Positions 54,936 through 63,119 of a DNA stretch of 64,000 nt are shown here, piece by piece. This DNA comes from UBA1930 sp943368475 (GTDB lineage: Bacteria > Bacteroidota > Bacteroidia > Chitinophagales > Chitinophagaceae): assembly GCA_943368475.1 (NCBI GenBank), contig CALRLF020000002.1, forward strand, positions 62,001 to 126,000, written 5' to 3'. The notes under the pieces were generated by a model, which ran no database searches, was not told where the DNA came from, and saw only the letters and a program-made list of their open reading frames with translations. The position numbers and the translations under genes are program-made. Position 1 is the stretch's first letter. Each line of letters starts with the position of its first letter.

Positions 54936-55382
54936 TTAGATTAGTAATAGAACTAGAACGCCTATTGCTAAAAATCCTGCAAAGCCGTACCAAATCCACT
55001 TAATTAATTCCCTTTCTTCGTCTTTTAAAAATAAATAACCTACTAAAAGTGCAATTGGGCCAAACAGCAAACCTTTAAGTAACCAACTTATTTTTAAAAG
55101 TGTAGTTGGTTCATTTCCTGAAGCATATACTTTGAGCATTTTTTTTGCTCTTTTCTGAGAAATTTTAAAAGCAGCCTTTTCAATAAAGTTTAATTTTTTG
55201 CCGTAGGCTTTTTCGTAATCTTTTGTTGTTAAGCCAACAAAATGTTTTAGTTGAGCAACTTTTTGTGCATTTTTTGCTACAACTACAGTTTCATTTTTAC
55301 TAGTTGATGGAATTGCAGCCCAACTTGATAAATTAAACATTAGAAACGCTGAGAACAATAGTATTTTTTTTTGTACTTGCAT
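54936..55382 (-). CDS. Membrane protein with signal peptide and C-terminal hydrophobic segments
   Basis: The 148-residue protein starts MQVQKKILLFSAFLMFNLSSWA, a signal peptide. A central basic, helical region follows (LKHFVGLTTKDYEKAYGKKLNFIEKAAFKISQKRAKKM). Two hydrophobic helices lie near the C-terminus (LLKGLLFGPIALLVGYLFL and WIWYGFAGFLAIGVLVLLLI) with a charged KDEERELIK turn between. This layout recurs in Bacteroidetes envelope proteins with no assigned function. I do not recognise a known catalytic domain. Confidence 0.65.
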   Translation of the reverse strand: MQVQKKILLFSAFLMFNLSSWAAIPSTSKNETVVVAKNAQKVAQLKHFVGLTTKDYEKAYGKKLNFIEKAAFKISQKRAKKMLKVYASGNEPTTLLKISWLLKGLLFGPIALLVGYLFLKDEERELIKWIWYGFAGFLAIGVLVLLLI

Positions 55383-55470
55383 GGGTATTATTTTAGTAAA
55401 GCAATATTAAAAAAAAAATATAATTAATTTACAAATTTTGTTATCTTTTTTTTGATATTTTTTATTTGGG

Positions 55471-55545
55471 TCAAGTGTGCGATGCTTCGATCTGGCTCTG
55501 CACAGGCTGAACTGCAGCTAAATAGCAGTACAAAAGTTGGTAACC
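55471..55545 (-). repeat. Hairpin repeat element, copy 2
   Basis: On the minus strand the blocks are GGTTACC (55539-55545), 13 bases, CTATTTAGCT (55516-55525), 30 bases, then GCATCGCA (55478-55485), as in copy 1 at 46577. Here CTATTTAGCT is held by a stem ACTGC (55511-55515) with GCAGT (55525-55529). The stem sequence differs from copy 1 on both sides while pairing is kept. About 24 extra bases lie between the loop block and GCATCGCA. It begins six bases after the regulator stop codon, so it would sit in the 3' end of that mRNA. Confidence 0.6.
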
Positions 55546-55550
55546 AAAAA

Positions 55551-56192
55551 CTAAATTAATTTATGCTCATAAGCATATTTAATTAAACCAATTACGCTGT
55601 TGGTTTTGGTTTTTCTGAAAATGTTTTTGCGATGCGTTTCTACCGTTCTTTCACTAATAAAAAGTTGTGCTGCAATATCTTTATTCGAACATTCTTTTTC
55701 GATTAGTTTGATAATTTCAATTTCACGGGTAGTGAGATTGGTTTCTTCATTTTCTTTTTTCATGTTACTGAAATGCTGTAATTCGTTCAGCACTTCTTCA
55801 CTGAAATAAACACCACCACTGGCAATTTTTTCAATGGCATGAATGAGTTCTTGCTTACCAATATTTTTTAACACATAACCCGAAATATCGGCATCATTAA
55901 TCATTTGATTTACGGTGTGCCCTTGCCCACTCATGCTGAGAGCTAGTATTTTTATGGCAGGAAACTTTTCTTTTACTTGTTTGGCTAGTTCTTGGCCATT
56001 CATGCCAGGCATCATAATATCGGTGAGTAAAATATTGATATTTTCTTTGGGTAAAATGGTAAGCATTTCAGCAGCCGACGTACGTGTAACTGCAATTTTT
56101 ATAGTTGAATGCCCATCTAGTAATGATGTAATGCCATCAATAACAATTTGATGGTCATCTACAATCGCTACATTAATTTTTTCTGGCTTCAT
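55551..56192 (-). CDS. NarL/FixJ-type response regulator (REC plus LuxR HTH)
   Basis: The 213-residue protein has a receiver domain with acidic Asp12/Asp13 (AIVDDHQIV), the phosphorylated Asp58 in LLTDIMMPGMNG, and ALSMSG and GYVLKN completing the active site. A LuxR/GerE helix-turn-helix covers about 147-210 (LTTREIEIIKLIEKECSNKDIA, TVETHRKNIFRK). It is downstream of the histidine kinase gene by 41 bases, on the same strand, forming one two-component pair. Its target genes are not visible. Confidence 0.9.
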   Translation of the reverse strand: MKPEKINVAIVDDHQIVIDGITSLLDGHSTIKIAVTRTSAAEMLTILPKENINILLTDIMMPGMNGQELAKQVKEKFPAIKILALSMSGQGHTVNQMINDADISGYVLKNIGKQELIHAIEKIASGGVYFSEEVLNELQHFSNMKKENEETNLTTREIEIIKLIEKECSNKDIAAQLFISERTVETHRKNIFRKTKTNSVIGLIKYAYEHKLI

Positions 56193-56233
56193 TCAGTTTG
56201 TTTAGTTGGTTGCACCACTAAAATAAGGGATTT

Positions 56234-58375
56234 TTATGAACCAACAGGAATATGAATGGCTACCAATGTTCCTTTGCCTTCTGCCGAATTCCATTCAACC
56301 GTTCCTTTTAAGTATTCGATACGGGTTTGAATATTTTTTAAACCAATACCCTCGAAGTTGTTTTTATTGCTGGCATTAAAGCCTTTGCCATTGTCTTCAA
56401 TGGTTACAGCTATTCCATCTGTGTCTTTAATTAGTGAAATATCTAAATGATTGGCTCCAGCATGTTTAATTACATTGTTTACACATTCTTGTATCACACG
56501 ATATAATACAGTTTCAATATTGCTGTCGATTCGTTCATTTAAACCTTCTGTATATAAGTCAGTTTTTATTACACGTATATCAATTTGGTTAATAAATTCC
56601 CTTACAGCACTTGCCAAGCCTGCTTTAACCAATGCATTGGGCATCATATTATGGCTTACAGTTCTTACTTCCTTGCAGCTTTCATCAACTAGGGTTAACA
56701 CTTTTTGGTAAACTTTTCTTTGTTCATCATTTGCAAAAGGTATTTCACATTCCATTGCACTCAAATTCATTTTGGCTGCACTCATTAGTTGCCCAACACC
56801 ATCATGCAAATCACCTGCAATACGTTTGCGTTCATTTTCTTCGGCTTCTAAAATTGCTTTGGTAGCAAGTTCTTGTTGTTTGAAAATTTCTAATTGTAGT
56901 TGTTTTTCTTTTTTAAGTTTATACCTGCGATAAAAAGAATATACCAATAACAATAACAACACTGAAATAACGCCAACTACAATCAGTAAAATATTTTTTC
57001 TATTGTTTTCGAGTTTCTCATTTCTAAGTTCAAGGGCATTGATTTTATTTTCTTTATTCAATGCAAAAATTTGCTGAGATTTATAGTTGGAGTCGAGTCG
57101 TTGTTCTAAGATTAATTCGTTTTGTTTTTTAATTTCAAGCTCGTTTCCTGCAATTTCTAATTCGTTTTGAGAGAGCAATAATTTTTGTTGGGCTAAATCG
57201 TATAAATTTTTATTTAGTTTAGATTGTTGTTGTTGTATGAGTTTCTCCTTTTCTAGTGTATTGTACTTGGCTTCCAGCTCAGTGAACTTACTACTCATAT
57301 CACTGTTAAAAAGAGAATCTTTATAGGTAGCATATTTTTTATAATAGTCTAGTGAAGCAGTTGCATTGCCAATTTTTTCGTTGAGTTTAGATTGGGTTTG
57401 ATACACCATAATTAACTCTGGCTTGGTATTAATGCCATTTTTAGCAAGTACTTCGGCTTTATCAATCACAGTTTTAGCTGAATCGTATTTGCCTTCCTCC
57501 ATTAAAATGTCACCCAAATTATTTAAGCAACTCACTTTGCCTTTGGTATCATTTAAAGCAGTTCTGAGTTCATACGATTCTAAAATATTTTCTTTAGCCT
57601 GTTTGTTTTTTTTAAGCTTTTGTTGTAAAGAACCTAGGTTATTTAATGCGTTAGATAAATATTCTTTATTGCCCAACTGCCTACTTACGTCAACTGCTTT
57701 GGTATAATATTCCTCGGCTTTATTGTACTCTTCTTTTATTTTAAAAATATTGGCAACATTAACATACGATTGTGCAAGCCCTTGTTTATCGTTCATCTTT
57801 TGCTTAATGGCAATCGATTGATTGTGGTAATTAATGGCTTCATCATATCGACCTAAATTTTGCTGCAAAATGCCAATATTATTTAAAGCATAAGAAGTAC
57901 CTAAATTATCATTTGTTTTTTCGAATAAGCTTAAAGCGTTTTGTTGATAATACAACGATTTACTAAAGTCGCCCTGACGTTGATAAATGATACCAATCTT
58001 ATTATACAATCTGGCTACGCCTAAATCATCATTTAACTGCTGGCGAATTTTTAGGGCTTCATTGTACAACGCAATGGAAGAGTCGTACAATTCTTTATCA
58101 TAATAAACAATCCCTAAATCGTTGTACACCTGAGCAAGTCCTTTAGAAAAATTTAATTTCTTACCCAATGCAATGCCTTTTCGTCCATAATCAATGGCTT
58201 TTTCTCTGTTCACCATTCGGTATTGCCAAACAAGTTCACTATAAGATTTTACAAGGTTGCTATCGGTTTGTGTTTTTATAATTCGTTCAATACTATCTAT
58301 AATAGGTTTATTTCTTTGTGCCTTAATTTGACAAAAAGAAATTATCAGTATTGCGAAGAGGAAATATCTTTTCAT
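56234..58375 (-). CDS. TPR-containing sensor histidine kinase (HisKA_3/HATPase_c)
   Basis: The 713-residue protein has a signal peptide (MKRYFLFAILIISFCQIKAQ) and about seven TPR repeats (roughly 70-360, e.g. ARLYNKIGIIYQRQGDFSKSL). A coiled-coil region (360-445) and one membrane helix (NILLIVVGVISVLLLLLVYSFY) follow. The cytoplasmic part has the HisKA_3 dimer helix with phospho-acceptor His524 (RIAGDLHDGVGQL) and a HATPase domain with IQECVNNVIKHAGA, EDNGKGF and GIGLKNI. The periplasmic TPR array probably senses a protein partner. It works with the LuxR-type regulator encoded next. Confidence 0.92.
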   Translation of the reverse strand: MKRYFLFAILIISFCQIKAQRNKPIIDSIERIIKTQTDSNLVKSYSELVWQYRMVNREKAIDYGRKGIALGKKLNFSKGLAQVYNDLGIVYYDKELYDSSIALYNEALKIRQQLNDDLGVARLYNKIGIIYQRQGDFSKSLYYQQNALSLFEKTNDNLGTSYALNNIGILQQNLGRYDEAINYHNQSIAIKQKMNDKQGLAQSYVNVANIFKIKEEYNKAEEYYTKAVDVSRQLGNKEYLSNALNNLGSLQQKLKKNKQAKENILESYELRTALNDTKGKVSCLNNLGDILMEEGKYDSAKTVIDKAEVLAKNGINTKPELIMVYQTQSKLNEKIGNATASLDYYKKYATYKDSLFNSDMSSKFTELEAKYNTLEKEKLIQQQQSKLNKNLYDLAQQKLLLSQNELEIAGNELEIKKQNELILEQRLDSNYKSQQIFALNKENKINALELRNEKLENNRKNILLIVVGVISVLLLLLVYSFYRRYKLKKEKQLQLEIFKQQELATKAILEAEENERKRIAGDLHDGVGQLMSAAKMNLSAMECEIPFANDEQRKVYQKVLTLVDESCKEVRTVSHNMMPNALVKAGLASAVREFINQIDIRVIKTDLYTEGLNERIDSNIETVLYRVIQECVNNVIKHAGANHLDISLIKDTDGIAVTIEDNGKGFNASNKNNFEGIGLKNIQTRIEYLKGTVEWNSAEGKGTLVAIHIPVGS

Positions 58376-58423
58376 GTATTTGTTTACGGGTTCGGTATTC
58401 TAAAATAAGTGTATTTTGAATAT

Positions 58424-58455
58424 AAAAAAAGCGTTGCATCCAATAGATGCAACGC
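58424..58455 (-). terminator. Hairpin terminator after dapB
   Basis: GCGTTGCATC (58431-58440) pairs with GATGCAACGC (58446-58455) around CAATA. Seven A residues to its left (58424-58430) make the U-run on the minus strand. It ends the parA-parB-DUF5683-dapB transcript after the dapB stop at 58482. Confidence 0.85.
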
Positions 58456-58481
58456 CTTCAATTTATCCATAGTAAACAGTG

Positions 58482-59207
58482 TTAAAATTCGCCCAAGCCA
58501 AGTACTTGTTTCATGGTAAAAATACCTTTTTTATTAGCCACATATTCTGCTGCTAAAACTGCACCACCGGCAAAACCTTTACGGTTGTGGGCTGTGTGAA
58601 TAATTTCAATATCATCAATAGCACATGTATATTTTACTTTATGGGTGCCGGGTGCAGGGTCTATTCTTTCAGATACAATTTCAAGCTCATCACTAGATAC
58701 AGCTTTTTCGTTTACCCATTTTTTCTTATTTACAATTTGTTGCAACACTTGTTCAGCTAATGTAATAGCTGTACCACTTGGAGCATCTTTCTTTTGGGTA
58801 TGGTGAATTTCTTCTAACAACACATCGTACTCGGTATGATGGCTCATTAACTTGGCCAAATAAGTATTTAATTCAAAAAATAAATTCACCCCAATACTAT
58901 AATTGCTAGCATATAAAAAAGCACCTTGTTTGGCTTTTACCAACGCTTCAATGGCTGGTAATTGTTCTAACCAACCAGTACTTCCACAAATAACAGGTAC
59001 ACTAGCTTCGATACATTTTACCAAATTATCGTAAGCACTATGAGGACCTGAAAATTCAATAGCTACATCGGCTTTTTGTACAGCTTCAATTGTAAAATCA
59101 TCGAGGTTATCAATATTAATTTTCAACACAATTTCATGTCCTTTGGCAATAGCAATTTCTTCAATTGCCATGCCCATTTTCCCATATCCAATTAGTGCAA
59201 TTTTCAT
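58482..59207 (-). CDS. dapB: 4-hydroxy-tetrahydrodipicolinate reductase
   Basis: The 241-residue protein has an N-terminal NAD(P) fold (MKIALIGYGKMGMAIEEIA). EEIHHTQKKDAPSGTAITLAEQ holds the catalytic His135/136 and Lys140, and GTHKVKYTCAIDDIEIIHTAHNRKGFAGG lines the active site. DapB reduces 4-hydroxy-tetrahydrodipicolinate in the lysine and meso-diaminopimelate pathway, so it supplies cell-wall synthesis. The length is short, as usual in Bacteroidetes. It follows the DUF5683 gene by 47 bases. Confidence 0.92.
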   Translation of the reverse strand: MKIALIGYGKMGMAIEEIAIAKGHEIVLKINIDNLDDFTIEAVQKADVAIEFSGPHSAYDNLVKCIEASVPVICGSTGWLEQLPAIEALVKAKQGAFLYASNYSIGVNLFFELNTYLAKLMSHHTEYDVLLEEIHHTQKKDAPSGTAITLAEQVLQQIVNKKKWVNEKAVSSDELEIVSERIDPAPGTHKVKYTCAIDDIEIIHTAHNRKGFAGGAVLAAEYVANKKGIFTMKQVLGLGEF

Positions 59208-59254
59208 AAAGGGTTATTTTATATATAATGTTGGGGTTGTAATCAATTATTCAA

Positions 59255-59926
59255 TTAACGAGTATCAATTTTTTTGGGTGTTGGTTTCTTTAAATTAAAA
59301 ACTAAACTAATGCCTTTGCTATTGTTTATTGGATTGATCATTGGGTTTACCTGCATCGACAAATCGTCGCTCACATCAAAATTTTTCAAATGCCCAAATA
59401 CAGTGGCATCTACCACATTCAATCCCCAAACTACAACAAACCAAAGTACAGAGTAATCTCTATCCTTTCTAAACGAATTTCTAAAGGTTTGCAACGAACT
59501 TAAACTAAAGCCCTTTAATCGGGGGTCAATATTTTGAAGGTTGGTGGTATCGTCTATTGTAGCTCCTGGTGCAGATGCTTTGAACACTAAATCGTAGGCA
59601 GTTTTAGTACGTTTATACCAAGTATTGTTGTAAAAAAAAGTGACAGTTGGTATGGCCAACGCACCATATACCACTGGAATTTTCCAGTATTCTTTATTGT
59701 AAGCTTGTCCCCAACCTGGTATTAATGCTGATCGTTTGGTAGCTAAACGGTGGTTGTGTTTGGGCTTAATAATAACGGCTGTATCTGTAGTTGTTTTTGC
59801 TGATTTTTTTTGAACACTGTCTTCTGGAGTAATCTTTGTTATTGTAGGTGGTACTACTTTTTGAGCCATTGTAAAATAGCCTGTACCTAAACCTAAAAAC
59901 AATATGAGTAGTTTGTACAATTGCAT
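59255..59926 (-). CDS. DUF5683 membrane protein
   Basis: The 223-residue protein has an N-terminal signal-like helix (MQLYKLLILFLGLGTGYFTM), a Thr/Lys-rich linker and then the DUF5683 core. ATKRSALIPGWGQAYNKEYWKIPVVYGALAIPTVTFFY holds one helix, and DRDYSVLWFVVVWGLNVVDATVFGHL a second. SALIPGxGQ and the WxxN-x-x-D-A block define the family. The function is unknown. It is typically found next to parB and dapB in Bacteroidetes. Confidence 0.85.
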   Translation of the reverse strand: MQLYKLLILFLGLGTGYFTMAQKVVPPTITKITPEDSVQKKSAKTTTDTAVIIKPKHNHRLATKRSALIPGWGQAYNKEYWKIPVVYGALAIPTVTFFYNNTWYKRTKTAYDLVFKASAPGATIDDTTNLQNIDPRLKGFSLSSLQTFRNSFRKDRDYSVLWFVVVWGLNVVDATVFGHLKNFDVSDDLSMQVNPMINPINNSKGISLVFNLKKPTPKKIDTR

Positions 59927-59933
59927 GAATCAT

Positions 59934-60851
59934 TTAGCTAACAACCACATTCATTTGATCCAGAATTTTATTCAGTTCCTGTAAAGAATAATATTCTAGT
60001 GTAATGCTGCCATAGCCTTTTTTATTGTGTACCATTTTTACCTTGGTACTAAAATGAGAAGCTAAATTATCTTCTATCTTTTTATAAGCTGGTGGTAAAT
60101 CATTTTTTGCAGCAGATTTAACAGGTTCATTGCCCTTGTACAATTTTCTCACCAATTCTTCCGATTGGCGAACACTCAATTGCTTGCTTTTAATTTCATT
60201 AAATACAAACAATTGTTTGTCAACCGTATCAATGGTTATTAAAGCTCTAGCATGCCCCATTGTAATAGTACCAGTACGAACAGCCAATTGAATATCGGGT
60301 GGTAATTTAAGCAAACGAATGTAGTTGGTAACGGTGCTTCTTTCTTTGCCCATACGTTCAGCCACTTGCTCTTGGGTATAGTCCAACTCTTCCATCATAC
60401 GCTTGTAACTTAAACCAACTTCAATTGCGTTTAAATCTTCACGTTGTAAATTTTCTAGTAGAGCAAGTTCAAGTAAATCTTTATCGTTAGCCTGACGTAT
60501 GTAAACTGGCACGTCTTTCAAGCCAGCAATTTTAGAAGCCCTGAACCTTCTTTCACCTGCAATTAACTGATACTTGCCATTGGCTAATTTGGTAACTGTT
60601 AACGGCTGAATAATATCATGAATCTTTATCGATGTTGCCAATTCACTCAAAGCCGTTTCATCAAAATCTCTTCTTGGCTGTTTTGGATTAACAGAAATAT
60701 CAGCCAATGGTACACGAACCATCGATGTAGCCTGTTCAACCACTTTAGTTTTTAAAGTGCCTTCCGTAGTTTTTAAATCCTGATCTATATTGCTTAATAA
60801 GCTGCGTAAACCTTTGCCTATTAAATCATTGTTTTTTTTGGGAGTGCTCAT
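59934..60851 (-). CDS. parB: Chromosome-partitioning protein ParB
   Basis: The 305-residue protein has the N-terminal GKGLRSLLS stretch that contacts ParA. The ParB/Srx nuclease-like domain contains GERRFRASKIAG (99-110), the CTP-binding region, and IVxPLTV-type IIQPLTVTKLANG. A helix-turn-helix (about 155-180, TQEQVAERMGKERSTVTNYIRLL) reads parS. The C-terminal dimerisation domain ends GSITLEYYSLQELNKILDQM. It is 84 bases after parA, and the heptamer repeat occupies that gap. No parS site was found by eye in the window. Confidence 0.93.
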   Translation of the reverse strand: MSTPKKNNDLIGKGLRSLLSNIDQDLKTTEGTLKTKVVEQATSMVRVPLADISVNPKQPRRDFDETALSELATSIKIHDIIQPLTVTKLANGKYQLIAGERRFRASKIAGLKDVPVYIRQANDKDLLELALLENLQREDLNAIEVGLSYKRMMEELDYTQEQVAERMGKERSTVTNYIRLLKLPPDIQLAVRTGTITMGHARALITIDTVDKQLFVFNEIKSKQLSVRQSEELVRKLYKGNEPVKSAAKNDLPPAYKKIEDNLASHFSTKVKMVHNKKGYGSITLEYYSLQELNKILDQMNVVVS

Positions 60852-60856
60852 GCTTG

Positions 60857-60938
60857 TAAGGTTTAAGGTGTGAGGTTTAAGGTTTAAGGTAAATAAGGCT
60901 TTTGTCTTCTACCTTCCATCTTTTACCTTCTACCTTTA
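60857..60938 (+). repeat. Intergenic 7-base repeat that flips to its reverse complement (parA-parB gap)
   Basis: The parA-parB gap is almost wholly made of 7-base units. From 60857 five to six units TAAGGTN run head to tail (TAAGGTT, TAAGGTG, TGAGGTT, TAAGGTT, TAAGGTA), with GG at 60860, 60867, 60874, 60881 and 60888, exactly 7 apart. After GCTTTTG the order flips to ACCTTNN-type units at 60911, 60918, 60925 and 60932, also 7 apart. The last unit, ACCTTTA, includes the parA stop codon (complement TTA at 60936-60938). Confidence 0.85.
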
Positions 60939-61736
60939 CTCAATAATTCTTTCGTCGTTGGTCATTTTGGTCATTTCATTTTTTTGCAAAACTTCTTTGG
61001 CCAAATTCAAATAGTTAATAGCTCCTTTGCTATCAGCATCGTATAAAATAACAGGTTTGCCTACACTTGGAGCTTCACTTAAACGAGTATTACGGTGTAT
61101 AATGGTGCTAAAAACCATTTCATCAAAATGTCTTCTTACTTCACTTACCACTTGATTGCATAAACGCAAACGACCATCGTACATCGTCATTAAAATACCT
61201 TCAATTTGTAAATTGGGATTTAAACGATTTTGAACAATTTTAATGGTGTTTAACAATTTGCCCAAACCCTCCAATGCAAAAAATTCACATTGTACAGGTA
61301 CAATCACACTATCAGCAGCTACCAAGGAGTTTACAGTAATTAAACCCAAAGATGGAGAGCAATCGATTACAATAAAATCGTATTTATCTCTCACTTCATC
61401 CAACAAAACCTTCATTACATTTTCACGGTTGGGGTAATTGATCATTTCAATTTCAGCTCCCACCAAATCAATATGCGAAGGAATAACATCTAAATGCGGT
61501 ATATCGCTTTTTAAAATAACATCATCTGCCTTGGTATTATTTACCATACAGTCGTATAAACTGGTGGTAATGTTGTGCAAGTCAAATCCCACACCAGTGG
61601 TGCTATTTGCTTGAGGGTCGGCATCTACCAATAAAGTTTTGTATTCCAATACAGCAAAACTTGCTGCAAGATTAATGGCAGTGGTGGTTTTACCCACTCC
61701 ACCTTTTTGATTAGCTACACCAATAATTCTGGCCAT
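60936..61736 (-). CDS. parA: Chromosome-partitioning ATPase ParA
   Basis: The 266-residue protein has the deviant Walker A KGGVGKTT (11-18), LVDADPQANSTTGVG, and the Walker B stretch YDFIVIDCSPSLG. GILMTMYDGRLRLCNQVVSEVRRHF is in the C-terminal half. This is a Soj-type ParA that, with ParB, separates replication origins. The gene heads the operon parA-parB-DUF5683-dapB; its stop lies in the end of the heptamer repeat. A putative parS was not seen. Confidence 0.93.
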   Translation of the reverse strand: MARIIGVANQKGGVGKTTTAINLAASFAVLEYKTLLVDADPQANSTTGVGFDLHNITTSLYDCMVNNTKADDVILKSDIPHLDVIPSHIDLVGAEIEMINYPNRENVMKVLLDEVRDKYDFIVIDCSPSLGLITVNSLVAADSVIVPVQCEFFALEGLGKLLNTIKIVQNRLNPNLQIEGILMTMYDGRLRLCNQVVSEVRRHFDEMVFSTIIHRNTRLSEAPSVGKPVILYDADSKGAINYLNLAKEVLQKNEMTKMTNDERIIE

Positions 61737-62011
61737 AGTACACGGTATCCTCTTTGTTTAATTTGCATTCTACAAGACTGCAAATGTAAAATATTATGTT
61801 TCTAAACAAAGAACAGAATTTTACGGGTCATTTTCTATATTAATTTTCCCCAAATGGGCTTTTTTGTGGGCTTTGTACTACTTGTTTTTCAAATTGGCAG
61901 TGGTTAGGGCTTTTGTTACAAATACGGCACATGGCTTTGCACAAAGCTTCACCGTGTTTTCCACGCCAATCCCTCAGCCCATCAGCTGAAGAATGGCTGT
62001 TGAGCAGTTTT
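61737..62011. other. Gene-free gap upstream of parA
   Basis: No known gene is seen here. It should hold the parA promoter, though no convincing TAnnTTTG/TTTG pair was found by eye. A minus-strand frame (61840-62046) can encode 68 residues with a four-Cys stretch (ALCKAMCRICN), but its first ten residues (MLSVLSVLSV) are just translated 9-base repeats, and I do not call it as a gene. It could be a decayed gene or part of a dispersed element. Confidence 0.55.
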
Positions 62012-62276
62012 TTTCTCACTGATAACACAGATAGCACAGATAGCACAGAAAAGGCTTCCTGCTATCTGTGTTATATTTTTTCTAGCAGAAATCGGGGAAA
62101 TCGCCGAAAAAACATTTCAGCGTTTTTAGCGTTTTCAGCGAGCCAATTTTTTTTCTCGCAGAAAACACAGATATCACAGAAAAAATATCCGTGTTATCAG
62201 AGCTATCTGTGAGCCATTTTTTTCTCGCAGAAAACACAGATACCACAGAAAAAAATCCATGCTTCTGTGAGCTATA
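62012..62276 (+). repeat. Array of four modules of 9-base repeats, each flipping to its reverse complement
   Basis: Four modules lie in line: 62015-62074, 62082-62143, 62155-62213 and 62225-62274. Each begins near CTCNCAG or a variant, runs in 9-base units such as ATAGCACAG or AACACAGAT, flips to the complement (CTATCTGTG, GCGTTTTCA) and ends near GAG. Module 1 forms a perfect 15-base stem (62022-62036 with 62060-62074). Module 2 uses a different unit (NNNCGAAAA/TTTTCAGCG). T-tracts of seven to eight separate modules 2, 3 and 4. There is no gene and no CRISPR-like spacer. Confidence 0.85.
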
Positions 62277-62278
62277 TT

Positions 62279-62959
62279 TTAAACAGTAATTGTTTCGCCA
62301 ATAGCAGGCAACAACAATACTTTGCCTTTGCTTTCAAAATAGGCTTTTGCAGCATTGTGGTCAATTTTAATATAACCAAAGGTGTCGTAATGCACACCAA
62401 CAATTGTGTGTGCATCAGCAAATTCAGCTGCTTTTTCAGCGTCTTTATAATCCATGGTAAAATTGTCGCCAATAGGCATTACTGCAAAGTTCAATTTACT
62501 CCACATAGGTATCAATTGCATATCCATAGTCAATGCAGTGTCTCCAGTGTAATAAAAATTACCCTCATTGGTATTAAAAACAAATCCTAAAGGGTTGCCT
62601 CCATAAGTTCCATCAGGTAAGCAACTGCTGTGTTGTGCAACTACGCATTTTACAGTACCAAATTCAAAATTCCATTTGCCACCTGTATTCATTGGGTGTG
62701 TATTGGCAACGCCATTTTTATTCAACCACTCATGGATTTCATAAGCAGCTACCACTTTAGCATTGGTTCTTGTTGCAATGCTTATACAATCTGCTACATG
62801 ATCGGCATGGCCATGACTTAAAAAAATATAATCAGCCTCAATGCTGTTCACATCAATGTCTTTTGCCAATTCGTTATAAGTAATAAATGGATCGAACAAA
62901 ATTTTCTTTCCTTTAATTTCAACTGCAAAACAAGAATGTCCGTAATACGTAAGTTTCAT
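62279..62959 (-). CDS. UPF0173 metallo-beta-lactamase-fold hydrolase
   Basis: The 226-residue protein has the metal-binding HGHADH (49-54) after LTYYGHSC and KILFDPFI. SCLPDGTYGGNPLGFVF, YYTGDTAL with the metal Asp, and the late VGVHYDTFG with the last metal His follow. Length and motif order fit UPF0173 (YtkL-like) hydrolases, whose substrate is unknown. It reads towards the repeat array, and its stop is three bases from the last module. Confidence 0.88.
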   Translation of the reverse strand: MKLTYYGHSCFAVEIKGKKILFDPFITYNELAKDIDVNSIEADYIFLSHGHADHVADCISIATRTNAKVVAAYEIHEWLNKNGVANTHPMNTGGKWNFEFGTVKCVVAQHSSCLPDGTYGGNPLGFVFNTNEGNFYYTGDTALTMDMQLIPMWSKLNFAVMPIGDNFTMDYKDAEKAAEFADAHTIVGVHYDTFGYIKIDHNAAKAYFESKGKVLLLPAIGETITV

Positions 62960-63119
62960 GATTTTTGTTTTTTAACTTTCAACAATGCAATATACAGTAA
63001 CTGAGTTTCGGCTTTTATACAAGTAATTTAACTACTTCAAATTTTTGCAATCAGTTTTTGTATAAGGTTTAATGATTGATTACAATTAATGAACAATTTT
63101 GTTTGTCTTAGAAAATAGT

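Noticed and set aside
61840..62046. Minus-strand frame of 68 residues with four cysteines
   Set aside because: Its first ten residues are translated 9-base repeats, no partner gene supports it, and no family is recognised. A decayed gene cannot be excluded.
62012..62276. CRISPR array
   Set aside because: The repeat units are 9 bases, degenerate and flip orientation; there are no unique spacers of constant length and no cas genes.
61913..62590. Plus-strand frames across the repeat array and the UPF0173 gene
   Set aside because: They read through repeats or lie antisense to a well-supported gene, with compositions unlike real proteins.
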